A stretch of 64,000 nt of DNA from Pseudoxanthomonas sp. JBR18 (GCF_028198165.1 NZ_CP116339.1:2797001-2861000), one strand, 5' to 3'; shown: positions 53,717 through 63,442, counted from the first letter of the stretch. The notes: generated by a model not told the origin, from the letters alone. Numbers and translations: made by a program.

Positions 53717-54316
53717 ATGAACACACCTGCCGTGCCGACCCGGTCTTCCACTTCCACCCGCGCGCCTCGACTGAGCGCCGACGACTGGGCTCAGGCGGCG
53801 CTGGATCTGGTGGCCGAACAAGGGGTCGCGGCCGTCGCGGTCGAGCCGCTCGCGCGGCGTCTCGGCGTCACCAAGGGCAGCTTCTACTGGCACTTCCCCT
53901 CGCGCGACGCGCTCCTGCAGGCAGCGCTGGAACGCTGGGAGACGGTCGAGCAGGAGAGTGTGTTCGGCAGCCTTGAGGTCGTGCCCGATCCGCGCGAGCG
54001 CCTGCGTCAGCTGTTCCTGCTGGTGGCGCATGAGGCCAAGTCACACATTATCTATAGTGAGCTGCTCAAGGCCCTGGACCACCCGGCCGTCCAGCCTGTC
54101 ATCCAGCGTGTGTCCCAGCGCCGCATGGACTACCTGGTGGCCTCCTTCCGGCAGGCTGGCCTTGGTCGCACAGACGCCCAGCACCGGGCCCGCTTGGCGT
54201 ATGCGGCCTATGTTGGCTTCCTGCAACTCTCCCTACAGCTCCACCAGCCACGCATGCAACATGAAGAGTTCGACGACTACGTCAACCACGTGATCGCGGC
54301 GCTGATTCCCTGCTGA
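53717..54316 (+). CDS. TetR-family regulator of the divergent hydrolase-fadE operon
   Basis: 199 residues from the ATG at 53717. The HTH is at ~22-65 (WAQAALDLVAEQGVAAVAVE; RRLGVTKGSFYWHFPSRDAL), followed by an all-helical ligand domain. An alternative ATG at 53660 has a good AAAGGA site 5 bases upstream but adds 19 residues of unconvincing sequence. Its divergent position and the shared GTATGG/CCATAC sites suggest it represses fadE and itself, with an acyl-CoA or fatty acid as likely effector; the effector is inference. Confidence 0.85.
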   Translation: MNTPAVPTRSSTSTRAPRLSADDWAQAALDLVAEQGVAAVAVEPLARRLGVTKGSFYWHFPSRDALLQAALERWETVEQESVFGSLEVVPDPRERLRQLFLLVAHEAKSHIIYSELLKALDHPAVQPVIQRVSQRRMDYLVASFRQAGLGRTDAQHRARLAYAAYVGFLQLSLQLHQPRMQHEEFDDYVNHVIAALIPC

Positions 54317-54625
54317 GGCTGACCATACCCAGCGCGGCGTCTTTATTGGTGAAAGGTGTGGGTTGTCAAGACTTCGGGAACTGTCCTTCAATGGCGCGGA
54401 AGTTCGCACCCGATGCTTTCAATCAATTTCTCGGCGCGGGGGGCGGACGCCGGTCCCGATGCGTATTAGGTCCCGTCCCAAGGACTCATGCTGCTTCGAA
54501 GCGGGCGCGTACCGGCGGGGGACGAGCAGCAAGTGAGGCCTTGGGGCGTGCCAAGTCAGGCAAAAATTCCTCCTCGAAGAGTTTGCCCGGCGGTCTCTAA
54601 CCTCAAGCGCAACGCTATAGGTATA
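54317..54625. other. Intergenic stretch before the IS30 remnant
   Basis: The 309 bp have mixed composition. An open frame at 54346-54600 has no ribosome-binding site or domain. TATAATGG at about 54622 resembles a -10 of the decayed IS30 gene. Nothing else was recognised. Confidence 0.35.
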
Positions 54626-55480
54626 ATGGGCGTCTATTGCGAGCACCTGAGCGCCGAGGAGCGCGGGACGATCATGGCGTTGCGGCAGCGCAAGGTCTCC
54701 GTCCGCGAAGGGGCTCGCGTGTTGGATCGTGCGCCGAGCACAATCTGCCGCGAACTGCGCCGCAATGGCGATCACACCGATTGCCGGCGACCTCCCATCG
54801 AACGCCTACGCCACAGCCCTTGATACCAGGCTACCCTTGCCGGCGCGCGCCAGATGCCTGCGTCGCAAGCCACGCACCCCACGCAAACTCGATCCACGTG
54901 GCCGGTTCTGGGGCCAGGTCTACAGCCTGTTGGCGCAAAGATGGTCGCCCCAACAGACTGTGGGCAACCTGGGCAGGGTGTCGCACGAAACGCTCTATAG
55001 CCATCTATGCCATGCCGCGCGGCGAACTGCGTCGTGAGCTGATCGCGTTTGTTAGGCCAAAGACACGGCAAGCGACAGCCACACTTACTCGGTATTGATC
55101 CGCGTGGCCAACTGCAAGAGATGGTCAGCATTCACGTGCGAGCGCCCCGAGGTACAGGACCGGCTGGTTCCGGCGCGCCGGGAAGGAGGCTTCATCAAGG
55201 GCGTTGCCAAAGGAAATGGCTCTGCAATGGGCAGCTGGCCCAGTGGGCCGGCCTGTCGATCTACTTCAGCGACCCACACAGCCCCTGGCAGCGTGGAATC
55301 GGTGAGAACTCCGACGGTTTGCCGCGCCAGTTATCCGCCTAGGGGCACGGACCTTAGCGTCTACACCCAGCATCAGCTCGACGCTATCGCCTTGGAAATG
55401 AACCATCAACCACGCGTCTCGATGAACTACCGCACCCAATGGGGAGTGTTCCTGCCCGCCCAAAAGACAGACTGGATCGA
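54626..55480 (+). pseudogene. IS30-family transposase, multiply frameshifted
   Basis: Successive frames read as pieces of one IS30 transposase: YCEHLSAEERGTIMALRQRK and PSTICRELRRNG (N-terminal HTH), [55 protein letters not shown] (with the DDE Glu region) and GTDLSVYTQHQLDAIALEMN. At least three frame changes and internal stops separate them. I saw no clear terminal inverted repeats. Confidence 0.85.
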
Positions 55481-55714
55481 TCAGGTGTTGCTGTTGGGAC
55501 TTAAACTGCCCCTGAAAAAATTGCATAGCCCAAAATGTTTAGACGCTTTGCGCAGTGGGAAAAGTGCTTGGATTGCCAGCTTGGGCTGGGCTGAGCGCAT
55601 TTTTCCTTGCACTTCCCAAACATACGCAAACAGCGTCCTGCCGTGGAGCGTGGTGCCGTTGAGGGCTTGTTAGGCCCGTCTGGGGAACCTTTTTGATCTG
55701 TGTCATCCACTTCC
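55481..55714. other. Unassigned debris between IS remnants
   Basis: This segment lies between the IS30 remnant and an IS5-type fragment. No intact frame or repeat could be identified; it is probably remains of transposition events. Confidence 0.35.
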
Positions 55715-55790
55715 CCGGCTGACTAAGATCGACGCCCTGATCAGCGCTGGAGCAGGTGCTTTCGGCGGTCCTGCCGCCTGAATCACCAAG
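55715..55790 (+). pseudogene. 5' remnant of an IS5-family transposase
   Basis: The sequence reads HPLPRLTKIDALIS and, after a one-base slip, LEQVLSAVLPPES. This is the typical N-terminal segment of IS5-family transposases. It is cut a few bases later by the left end of IS-D. Confidence 0.55.
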
Positions 55791-55804
55791 GGTTTCGTAG
55801 ACAC

Positions 55805-56655
55805 CTACGAGCCGCCTGATTGCTGCTTCTCGAACTCTACAGGCGACACGCCCCCGGCGGAACCATGCCGGCGCCTCGGGTTGTAGAACATCTCGATGTA
55901 ATCGAAAACCTCGGCCCTGGCTTCGGCCTGGTCGGTGTAGATCCTTCGCTTGATCCGCTCGCGCTTGAGCAGTTGAAAGAAGCTCTCCGCCACCGCGTTG
56001 TCATGGCAGTTGCCCCTCCGGCTCATGCTGCAGACGATCCCGTGCGCTTTCACGAACGACTGCCATTGCTCATCCGTGAATTGCGTGCCCTGGTGAGAGT
56101 GCGGCAGCAGGCCCGGTTTGGGCTTGCGGCTCCAGACCGCTGCAAGCAGCGCCTGCAGAACGACGTCTGCATGCTGAGTCGAGCGCATCGCCCAGCCGAC
56201 GACCTGGCGCGAGAACAGATCGATCACCACAGCCAGGAGCAGCCAGCCAGCATGGGTGCGGATATAGGTGATGTCCGTCAACCAGAATGTTGGCAGCCAC
56301 CAACGCCGCCGCCACACCGCGCGGCCTTGGCATGCGCTTGTAGCCGACCATGGCGCGAAGCCCGTCCTCCTTCATCAAACGTCCCACCCGGTGCCGGCTG
56401 CAAGTTTCGCCCTGGTCGCGCAGGTCCAGCGTCACCTTGCGATGACCATAGACACCACCGCTTTCCAGCCACGCTTGCTTGATCGAGCCCAGCAAGCGCT
56501 GGTCCTCCTTGGCCCTTCCGCTGAGCGGTGCTCGCAGCCAAGCGTAGTAGCCGCTGCGATGCACGCCCCAGCACGCAACACATCGCTGCCAGCCGGAACT
56601 CGCGTGCGTGATCCTTCATGAACGCGTACTTCACCCGGACGTCTTGGCAAAGCAC
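55805..56655 (-). pseudogene. IS3-family transposase orfB, two frame disruptions (IS-D)
   Basis: The product can be assembled from three frames: KYAFMKDHAREFRLAAMCCV, then HRSGYYAWLRAPLSGRAKED to RPRGVAAALVAANI, then TDITYIRTHAGWLLLAVVID to SPVEFEKQQSGGS. The junction near 56300 also lacks about 14 residues normally found before WVTDITYIRT. The last two acidic catalytic segments (GTQFTDEQW, DNAVAESFF) remain. It is inactive as it stands. Confidence 0.82.
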
Positions 56656-56912
56656 GCGGCGGCCTTTTTTAGGATGTCCCGCTCCTCAGTGACGCGACGG
56701 AGCTCGGCCTTCAGGCGGCGCATCTCAGCGCTCTGTTCGACCTCGGACGCGAGGCTACCGGCCCTGGGGCTCCTGCATGTCCGGATCCAACGGTAGAGAC
56801 TGTACGTCGTGATCCCCAGGCGCTCGGCCACCTCCGCCACGCGATGGCCCCGCTCGGTGACCTGACGTACCGCTTCAATCTTGAACTCGTCTGTGTATCG
56901 CTTCCCGCTCAT
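56631..56912 (-). CDS. IS3-family transposase OrfA (IS-D)
   Basis: A 93-residue frame from the ATG at 56912: SGKRYTDEFKIEAVRQVTER, GITTYSLYRWIRTC and a C-terminal coiled helix ending LKKAAACFAKTSG. CTAAAAAAGG on the minus strand within the LKKAA codons is the A6G slippery site used for OrfAB frameshifting. The frame is intact but its partner is broken. Confidence 0.8.
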   Translation of the reverse strand: MSGKRYTDEFKIEAVRQVTERGHRVAEVAERLGITTYSLYRWIRTCRSPRAGSLASEVEQSAEMRRLKAELRRVTEERDILKKAAACFAKTSG

Positions 56913-57126
56913 TGGCACCTCCTGCATCGCCATTGTGGATGGCTCCGAGGTGTCTACAAAAGGCTGGGCGATTCAGGGCGGCAACAGTCCAACTGCAAGA
57001 TGTAGGTGACAAGACGTTTGCGCTCATTTCGCGATCTGTTGCGAATTGATTAAGAATTTGTCAATAATTGGGTAAGGCTCACACTAAGTGACGTGAGCTG
57101 ACAATTTTGACAACTGGGGAAATTTG

Positions 57127-60100
57127 ATGAGTACGATGAGCCGCACCCTGCGCCGCGCTACCTTGTGCGTGGCTTTGAGCATGAGCATCGCGTCCGTCGC
57201 GCATGCACAGTCCACCACGGGCACCATCTTCGGACAGGTCTCGGCCGAGCCTGGTACAACTGTCCTGATCGAAAACACCGCAACAGGGCAGTCGCGCACC
57301 GTTACTGTGGATGCGGCAGGCCGTTATCGGGCTACCGCATTGCAAAACGGCGTTTACAAAGTCACCCTACTTAAGGATGGACAAGCTGTTAGCACTCGTG
57401 AGGACGTCAACGTGCAGATCGCTGGCGGTACGGAAGTATCGTTTGCCGGTGATGCTCAGGACCTAGACCGCATCGTGGTGAAGGGAACCGGGATGTCGCC
57501 GATTGACGTTTCCTCGGTTGACACCCTCACCGTGTTCACCGCTGCAGAGTTGAGCAAGATCTCCGTGGGGCGCAGCATTGAGTCGGTGGCGCTGCTTGCA
57601 CCGGGTGTGGTTGGTGCCGATTCTCGCTACCCTGGAACGGCTTCTTTTGGCGGCTCGGCGGCGTCAGAAAATGCCTTCTACATCAATGGCTACGCCGTCA
57701 CCAACCCGCTGACTAATCTTGGCTCCACCACGCTGCCGTTTGATGGCATCAGCCAGCTCCAGGTGATCACCGGTGGTTACGGCGCCGAATTTGGGCGAGC
57801 AACCGGCGGTGTTGTTAATATTGTGACCCAGCGTGGTACGAATGAGTTCAAATTTGGGGGGCTAGCCACATTCAGTCCCTCTGGATTGCGCTCTGACTAC
57901 AAAAACATCCGCTATGAAAACAACGGTACCTCCAGCGATGGTTTGGTCTACCAGAAGCGCGATGAGAACAGCCGCCAGGAATTCTCTTACGCGATGTCGG
58001 CCAGTGGTCCAATCATCAAGGATCGCCTGTTCTTTTATGTCGGCGGTGAGATCACGCAACAGGACAGGGTTGGTGTGTTGGCGCGTCCAGGTAGCGCTAC
58101 AAGTGGCTACCAGGCATCACGGTACGATATCCCACGCTGGCTGGCGAAGTTGGACTGGAATATTACCGACAACCACGTACTTGAGTTCACGGGGGTGTCC
58201 GACGTCACCAAACAGCGCGTGGATTACTACGGTTTCACCTACGCCGGCGGTCAGGATGAGTTCTCACGCTCGTATGATAAAACCGGTGGTTACTACTACA
58301 AAGACGGTGGAGAACTGTACATTGGGAAGTACACCGGCTACATAACTGATGACCTGACGGTGAGCGCCCTTTACGGCAAACAGCATCAGGATCACGAGGC
58401 TATTCCTGACGGCTATGACCCCAGCGTCACCTACGTGAGTGATTCCCGTGGCGGGGCTTCGCCTGTACAGTTTGGGTCATACGCACAGCTTGCGTTCCCC
58501 GATGCATACGATGAAACTGATGGTGGCCGCTTCGACATTGAATATCGTCTGGGTAACCACACGCTTTGTGCGGGCTATGATCTTCAGAACCTCGAGTCGC
58601 GCTCTGGCCAGGTGACCTCTGGTCCTGGCTACCGCTGGATCTACAATACCTGCGCTCCTGGTGACACATTGATTCCTGGCGGCGGTGGCGCGGCTTGTCC
58701 GGGTGGTAATGGCGACTATGTTTCGCAGTATAAGTACGCTAATGGAGGTACTTTTAAGGTCAAAGAGTATGCCTATTATCTGGAAGATCGCTGGCAGATC
58801 AGCGATAACTGGCTGCTCTCGCTAGGTGTCCGCAACGAGAACTTTGAGAACTACAACGCCGACTCTGTGGTTTATGTCGAGCAGAAGGATCAATGGGCGC
58901 CGCGTATCGGCGTGAGTTGGGATGTTAATGGTGACTCTACGCTGAAGATCTATGCTAATGCCGGCCGCTATCACCTCGCCATGCCTAACAACGTGGCGTT
59001 ACGTGGCGCTGCAGGCTCGTTGTTTACGAACGAGTACTTCTCCTTTACCGGAATTGATCCGAATACGGGTGCTCCGCTGGGTATCGCACCCTTGGGCGAT
59101 GGTCCGTATTCTTCCAACCGGGAATACGGTCAGGCACCGGATCCGCGTACCGTCGCGGCGCAGGGCCTGAAGTCACACTACCAGGATGAGGTCATCCTCG
59201 GTTTCCAGCAGCAGATCAACGAGGATTTAACCGTCGGTGCACGTTACGTGTATCGCACCCTGCGTAGTGCTATTGACGACATGTGCGATTATCGTCCCGC
59301 TTATGCATGGGCTATCGACAATGGTTATTCGGAGGAGGTTGCCGAGAATCTCGGAAACGGACTTGCTTCTTGCCGTCTGTTCAATCCTGGCGAGGCCAAT
59401 ACCTTTCTGCTAGATGACGGCAGCGGTAACTTCGTCCAAGTTCCGTTGACGGCTGAGGAGCTGGGTTTCCCGAAGCTCAAGCGCATCTATCAAGGTGTGG
59501 ATCTTTTTGCGGAGCACCCGTTTGATGGCAAGTGGTATGCCCGTGTGGACTACACCTTCTCGCGCAATTACGGTAATGCAGAGGGACAGCTCAATTCCGA
59601 CGTCGGCCAGGGAGACGTCTCGCAGACGCTTATCTGGGATCACCCAGAATTGATGGAGCATTCCAACGGGTATTTGCCGAATGATCGACGCCACTATCTG
59701 AAGTCCCGTGGTTTCTATCAATTGACGCCAGAATGGCGTGTGTCGGCGACGGCAACGATTCGCTCTGGGCGCCCGAAGAGCTGCACAGGTTATTACCCGA
59801 ATACACCGGAGAACGAAGAGTTCAATTCCTTGTATGCGTACGGTGGCCCGTATTACCATTACTGCAACGGCGAGGCGTCGGCACGTGGCACTAATGGTCG
59901 TCTGCCCTGGGAATACAAGCTTGATATGGGCCTGAGTTATATTCCGGCTGCAGCGGCTGAACGCTTGGAGTTCTCAGTGGACGTGTTCAATGTCTTTAAC
60001 AAGCAAGTGGCACAGAACATCGTGGAATATGGCGAGAATGGTGGTGTGGGTCGTCCGTACAACTCGACTAACCGCGTGATCAGTTACTCGGACCCCCGTT

Positions 60101-60132
60101 ACGTTCGCTTCGCGGTGCGTTGGAATTTCTAA
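57127..60132 (+). CDS. Oar-like TonB-dependent receptor with N-terminal carboxypeptidase-regulatory domain
   Basis: A 1001-residue outer-membrane protein. It has a signal peptide (RATLCVALSMSIASVAHAQ), a CarboxypepD_reg-like beta domain (~30-115; GTIFGQVSAEPGTTVLIENT, AAGRYRATALQNGVYKVTL), a plug domain (~130-260; NAFYINGYAVTNPLTNLGS, LQVITGGYGAEFGRATGG) and a large barrel ending RFAVRWNF. This is the Oar/SusC-like layout linked to uptake of large or peptide/carbohydrate substrates. ATG 57127 has GGGGA about 8 bases upstream. GC content is visibly lower than the flanking core genes. IS-D lies 168 bp upstream and IS debris 180 bp downstream, so it was probably acquired on an IS-bounded islet. 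Confidence 0.9.
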   Translation: MSTMSRTLRRATLCVALSMSIASVAHAQSTTGTIFGQVSAEPGTTVLIENTATGQSRTVTVDAAGRYRATALQNGVYKVTLLKDGQAVSTREDVNVQIAGGTEVSFAGDAQDLDRIVVKGTGMSPIDVSSVDTLTVFTAAELSKISVGRSIESVALLAPGVVGADSRYPGTASFGGSAASENAFYINGYAVTNPLTNLGSTTLPFDGISQLQVITGGYGAEFGRATGGVVNIVTQRGTNEFKFGGLATFSPSGLRSDYKNIRYENNGTSSDGLVYQKRDENSRQEFSYAMSASGPIIKDRLFFYVGGEITQQDRVGVLARPGSATSGYQASRYDIPRWLAKLDWNITDNHVLEFTGVSDVTKQRVDYYGFTYAGGQDEFSRSYDKTGGYYYKDGGELYIGKYTGYITDDLTVSALYGKQHQDHEAIPDGYDPSVTYVSDSRGGASPVQFGSYAQLAFPDAYDETDGGRFDIEYRLGNHTLCAGYDLQNLESRSGQVTSGPGYRWIYNTCAPGDTLIPGGGGAACPGGNGDYVSQYKYANGGTFKVKEYAYYLEDRWQISDNWLLSLGVRNENFENYNADSVVYVEQKDQWAPRIGVSWDVNGDSTLKIYANAGRYHLAMPNNVALRGAAGSLFTNEYFSFTGIDPNTGAPLGIAPLGDGPYSSNREYGQAPDPRTVAAQGLKSHYQDEVILGFQQQINEDLTVGARYVYRTLRSAIDDMCDYRPAYAWAIDNGYSEEVAENLGNGLASCRLFNPGEANTFLLDDGSGNFVQVPLTAEELGFPKLKRIYQGVDLFAEHPFDGKWYARVDYTFSRNYGNAEGQLNSDVGQGDVSQTLIWDHPELMEHSNGYLPNDRRHYLKSRGFYQLTPEWRVSATATIRSGRPKSCTGYYPNTPENEEFNSLYAYGGPYYHYCNGEASARGTNGRLPWEYKLDMGLSYIPAAAAERLEFSVDVFNVFNKQVAQNIVEYGENGGVGRPYNSTNRVISYSDPRYVRFAVRWNF

Positions 60133-60210
60133 ATAGGACTGCGGTATGGAAAGAAAGGGCCGCCTAATAGAGTAACGCCGGTCAAATAAGCGCCGAATGG
60201 CGGCCTTGGT

Positions 60211-60247
60211 GCGAAAGGGGAGCGTGTTCACCACGCTCTCCTTTCGC
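60211..60247 (+). terminator. Hairpin terminator after the Oar-like receptor
   Basis: GCGAAAGGGGAGCGTG (60211-60226) pairs with CACGCTCTCCTTTCGC (60232-60247) with a single G-U pair. The 5-base loop is TTCAC. There is no long T run, but the stem is long and lies 79 bp after the stop. Confidence 0.65.
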
Positions 60248-60311
60248 CGTGTGTCCGATGTCGGTAATTCCCCGCAGATTAGCGGATGCTGTTGCGTCCT
60301 CGTTTTCCGAG

Positions 60312-60455
60312 TCAGTCCGAAATACAGGTGGCGGATGAGGCCATGGAGTATGCGGCGGGTGAGCTTCCGCCAAGTGCGCAATGAGTGCGCTGGTGGTTGT
60401 ATCGATATCGTCGATCTTCGGTTATGCAGCGGACCTCATCCAGGCTGGTGAAGAC
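60312..60455 (-). pseudogene. 3' remnant of an IS3-family transposase cut by IS-A
   Basis: On the minus strand the frame reads FTSLDEVRCITEDRRYRYN, QRTHCALGGSSPAAYSM and stops at 60312. This is the C-terminal end of an IS3/IS2-type OrfB. It is cut precisely where IS-A begins (60456). Confidence 0.75.
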
Positions 60456-60471
60456 TGACCTCCTCCCCGTA

Positions 60472-61334
60472 CTAGGCCCGAGCGGAACTGGAAAATTCGG
60501 CTTTGGGTTGAGGGGTGAATCGGGCGGCGAACTTGGCGGGCGGGACATCGCCGATCGATGAGTGCGTCCGGAAATGATTGTAATCGACCCTCCAGCTTTC
60601 GATCTTCTGGCGAGCGTCATCCAGCGACAGGAACCAGTGAGTGTTGAGGCACTCGTCTCGGAAGCTGCCGTTGAACGATTCGATAAGCGGGTTGTCGGTG
60701 GGTTTGCCGGGACGGGAGTAATCCATGACCACGCCATGGTCGTAGGCCCAGCGGTCCATCACGATCGAGATGAACTCGCTGCCGTTGTTAGTCTGGATCC
60801 GCTGCGGCAGATCACGCTGGTGGCGAAGCCGCTCCATTACCGCCACAACGTCATCGCCCTTGAGATGTTGGTCGACCTCGATGGCAAGGCTCTCCTTGGT
60901 GAAGGTGTCCACGACCGTCAGGGCCCGGAACCGGCGTCCATCGAACAGGGCGTCCGCAACAAAGTCCATACTCCAGACCTGGTTGGGGGCCGTCAGCACG
61001 GTGCGCTCCAGGCGATGTGCCGCGGCTTTGCGTCGACGCGGACGCTTGCGCCGCAGGTTGAGCCCGGCTTGGCAATACAGGCGGTACACGCGCTTGTGGT
61101 TGGCCCTCCAGCCTTCCCGGCGCAGTAACACGAAGATCCTCCAGAAGCCGTAGCGGACCCGAGCGGCGGCAATCTCCTCGATCCGCTGAAGCAGTGGCGC
61201 ATCATCGTTCTCCCGAGGCTGGTAGTACCACGCCGAGCGGCTCTGCCTCACCACTTCGCAGGCTCGGCGCACGCCGACGCGGTAACGGTCGATCAGATGG
61301 CCCACGAGCGTCTTGCGCTGCGCGGGCCTCAGAG
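60472..61334 (-). CDS. IS3-family transposase OrfB (IS-A)
   Basis: A frame of ~287 residues beginning near LRPAQRKTLVGHLIDRYRVG, with rve integrase motifs: WSMDFVADALFDGR, NNGSEFISIVM and ESFNGSFRDECLN (D, D, E). It ends KAEFSSSARA. It has no strong start of its own. TCAAAAAAGC at the orfA end is an A6G slippery site for a -1 OrfAB fusion, and the frame is open further upstream to 61563. Confidence 0.83.
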
Positions 61335-61594
61335 CTTTTTTGATAAGACGTCCTGCAGCATGACCTTGTCCAGGCTCAGATCGGCGACCAGCTGCTTGAG
61401 CTTGCGGTTCTCTTCTTCGAGCTGGCGTAGCCGGCGCAGCTCGGCCACGCCAAGCCCGCCAAACTTCTTGCGCCAAGCGTAGAACGTCGCTCCGCAATGC
61501 CCATCTTGCGACACACCTCGCCCACCGCCATCCCCAGCTCGACCTGCTTGAGCGCGTACGCAATCTGCTCCTCGGTAAAACGGGACTTCTTCAT
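61329..61594 (-). pseudogene. IS3-family transposase orfA, frameshifted (IS-A)
   Basis: It starts MKKSRFTEEQIAYALKQVEL at 61594 and reads through GEVCRKMGIA. After a one-base deletion it continues in another frame as ATFYAWRKKFGGLGVAELRR to MLQDVLSKKL. The break within the helix-turn-helix should disable OrfA. Confidence 0.78.
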
Positions 61595-61675
61595 CGCCCG
61601 ATTCCTCGTGATCCACGGGGCCCGTGCGGGGCGAAGTCTCTACTTTACGTTGGCTCGGCTTTCTGGGGGGGGGGC

Positions 61676-62436
61676 ACAAGGCCAAGGCGCGCGACTGTAG
61701 CGCCATCCGCTTGCGGATGCGCGAGATCACGCAGACGCGCATCCACTATGGTTGCGAGCGGGTGCTGGTGATGCTGCGCCGGGAGGGGTGGCGCGATAAC
61801 CACAAGCGCGTGCATCGCATCTACAAGGAAGAAGGCCTGTCTTTAAGGCATTGCCGGCCGCGTCGCAGCCGGAGCAGCCGTCGCAGGCAGCCGATCACAA
61901 TTGCGACCGCACCCAACACGCTGTGGGGCATGGACTTCGTGAGTGACGCATTGTTCGACGGCCGTCGCTTCCGGCTGTTGCCGGTGCTGGATCACTTCAC
62001 GCACGAGTGTCTGGATATCGTCGTCGATCAGTCCCTGCGTGCTGACGACGTGGCTGAAGCGGTGACGCGCCTGGTTGTTCAACGCGGCAAGCCGGAAGCG
62101 ATCAAGGTGGATAACGGCAGTGAATTTGCTGGCAAGGTGCTGGACCGTTGGGCGTATGAGGCTGGCGTTGAGCCGGATTTTTCCCGCCGTGGCACACCGA
62201 CGGACAACGCGATGGTGGAAAGCTTCAACGGCCGGCTGCGGCAGGAGTGTCTGAACGAACATTGGTTCTTGTCGTTGGCCGATGCGCGGAGCAAAATCGA
62301 AGCATGGCGGCGCTTCTATAACGAGGAGCGTCCCCACAGTGCACTGGCATGGAAAACTCCTGCGGAATTCGCCCGAGAACACGGGTCCCAAGCGAATTCC
62401 CAGGTGCCGAAGAAGGTCGGAATCTCTACCGGCTGA
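61676..62436 (+). pseudogene. IS3-family transposase orfB fragment (IS-B copy 2)
   Basis: The integrase part runs from KAKARDCSAIRLRMREI to VPKKVGISTG with all three acidic catalytic residues. The N terminus is replaced by read-through from the IS-A junction (the frame is open from 61624). It differs from copy 1 at three residues (Thr/Lys in the QPI-IAT segment, Arg/Cys in DQSL-ADD, Pro/Leu in AGVE-DF). Confidence 0.83.
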
Positions 62437-62437
62437 T
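61676..62437 (+). mobile_element. IS-B copy 2: IS3-family fragment truncated at both ends
   Basis: The 762-bp segment is nearly identical to 26943-27704 but in inverted orientation. The 5' side is fused to the G run at the end of IS-A, and the 3' side ends at the transposase stop without the terminal TGACCC repeat. Confidence 0.85.
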
Positions 62438-62455
62438 CGCCCAACAGTGGCGCGA

Positions 62456-63319
62456 TCAGAGATCCTGCTCGTACCGCACGTACGGGACGGTGCCGTCGTC
62501 GGCGATCGGGGCGTCCGGGGCAAATGGATTCTTGCCGCTGGTGACGATGTTTTCCGCGCCCACGGTCAGCTGGCCGCTCCACGGGGTGCGCCAGGTCAGT
62601 CCAACACCAAGACCTTCCCACTTGCCTGGTTGGCCAGGGGCATCGATGACGCGGCCGATGATGCTGCCGCTGAAGGGGCCGTAGCCTCCGCCAAAGCTGA
62701 AGCTCTTGCTGTTCCAACGATCGGGGATGATGCTCAGCTCTGAGGCGGGTACCAGCCGTGCCCGCGCTAGCGTGCCGCCGATGGTGACAAAGCCCTCGCG
62801 GCCGATGTTCTTCTGCCCGAATACGGCCAGATCGTTCTGCTCGAAGCGTCCAGCCGACGAACTGCCGGGAGACATCCAGGCCGGCAGGGTGTCCCGACCG
62901 GTTCCCACGCTCAATCCTAGCTTGCCTTCCGGGCGACTCAGGCTGGCCGAGGCGTTGAAATGCTGGTCGTTGCTGGAGGACGCGTCGTCATTCACCATCG
63001 CCACATTGCAATAGGCGATCAGGCTGCTGATGCTGCTGCCGATACCATTGCGGTTGTTGCACAGCAGCCCCAGCGACTCGCTCGAATCCAGGCCGAATGC
63101 GGCGCTCAGGGTGTTGCGCCCCAGCCGCCAGCGCGCCCCGGCAGCGGCCTCGTCGGTGGGTTCGAGAATCAGGGCGCCTTCGACCTGGCCACGGCTGTTC
63201 CAGACAGGCAGCATCGTGGTCCCCGCAGTGGCATTCCCGCGCGTTTGGGCATGCGCACCCATGCTCGCCGAGGTGGCGAGCAGCAGCGCAAGCAGCGAAC
63301 GGCGGAAAGGAAGGCGCAT
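62456..63319 (-). CDS. Exported beta-rich protein, probable outer-membrane or surface protein
   Basis: 287 residues from the ATG at 63319. It has a basic start and a signal peptide (RRSLLALLLATSASMGAHAQ). The mature part has alternating beta segments (RWRLGRNTLSAAFGLDS, LTWRTPWSGQLTVGAENIV) and two Cys near CNNRNG and YCNVAM. It resembles small hypothetical outer-membrane barrels of Xanthomonadaceae, but I do not recognise a characterised family. The frame opens earlier (63361) without better signals. Its stop is 19 bp from the IS-B fragment, and the usual C-terminal aromatic residue is missing (ends YEQDL); the IS junction may have altered the end. Confidence 0.6.
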   Translation of the reverse strand: MRLPFRRSLLALLLATSASMGAHAQTRGNATAGTTMLPVWNSRGQVEGALILEPTDEAAAGARWRLGRNTLSAAFGLDSSESLGLLCNNRNGIGSSISSLIAYCNVAMVNDDASSSNDQHFNASASLSRPEGKLGLSVGTGRDTLPAWMSPGSSSAGRFEQNDLAVFGQKNIGREGFVTIGGTLARARLVPASELSIIPDRWNSKSFSFGGGYGPFSGSIIGRVIDAPGQPGKWEGLGVGLTWRTPWSGQLTVGAENIVTSGKNPFAPDAPIADDGTVPYVRYEQDL

Positions 63320-63442
63320 CGTGCGACTCAGACAGACGGGACGGGAAGAAGTTCCCATCACGTGAGGGTTACGGAAAATTATCCGATTTATGTTTATTTA
63401 ACAAGATCTGCGTGAAGGCGCTGTGTCAGTACGTGATCTCGC

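Larger units (their letters stand above)
55796..56958 (-). mobile_element. IS-D: decayed IS3-family element
   Basis: Ends GTAGACACCTACGAGCC (from 55797) and, in reverse complement, TGTAGACACCTCGGAGCC (to 56958) form an imperfect inverted repeat. It contains orfA and a broken orfB on the minus strand. No direct repeat was found at the ends. Confidence 0.8.
60456..61674 (-). mobile_element. IS-A: nearly complete IS3-family element
   Basis: The left end is TGACCTCCTCCCCGT at 60456. The right side carries GCCGAGCC-type inverted-repeat remains and stops at a run of ten G (61665-61674), where a second IS3 fragment begins. The outermost bases of the right end appear lost. The first 50 bp recur at 26869-26918. 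Confidence 0.8.

Noticed and set aside
54346..54600. 84-codon open frame next to the IS30 remnant
   Set aside because: No Shine-Dalgarno, Arg/Gly-rich and random in appearance; more likely debris.
55796..61674. A classical composite transposon carrying the Oar-like receptor
   Set aside because: The flanking elements belong to different IS groups, are decayed and lack flanking direct repeats, so a single two-IS transposon is not supported.
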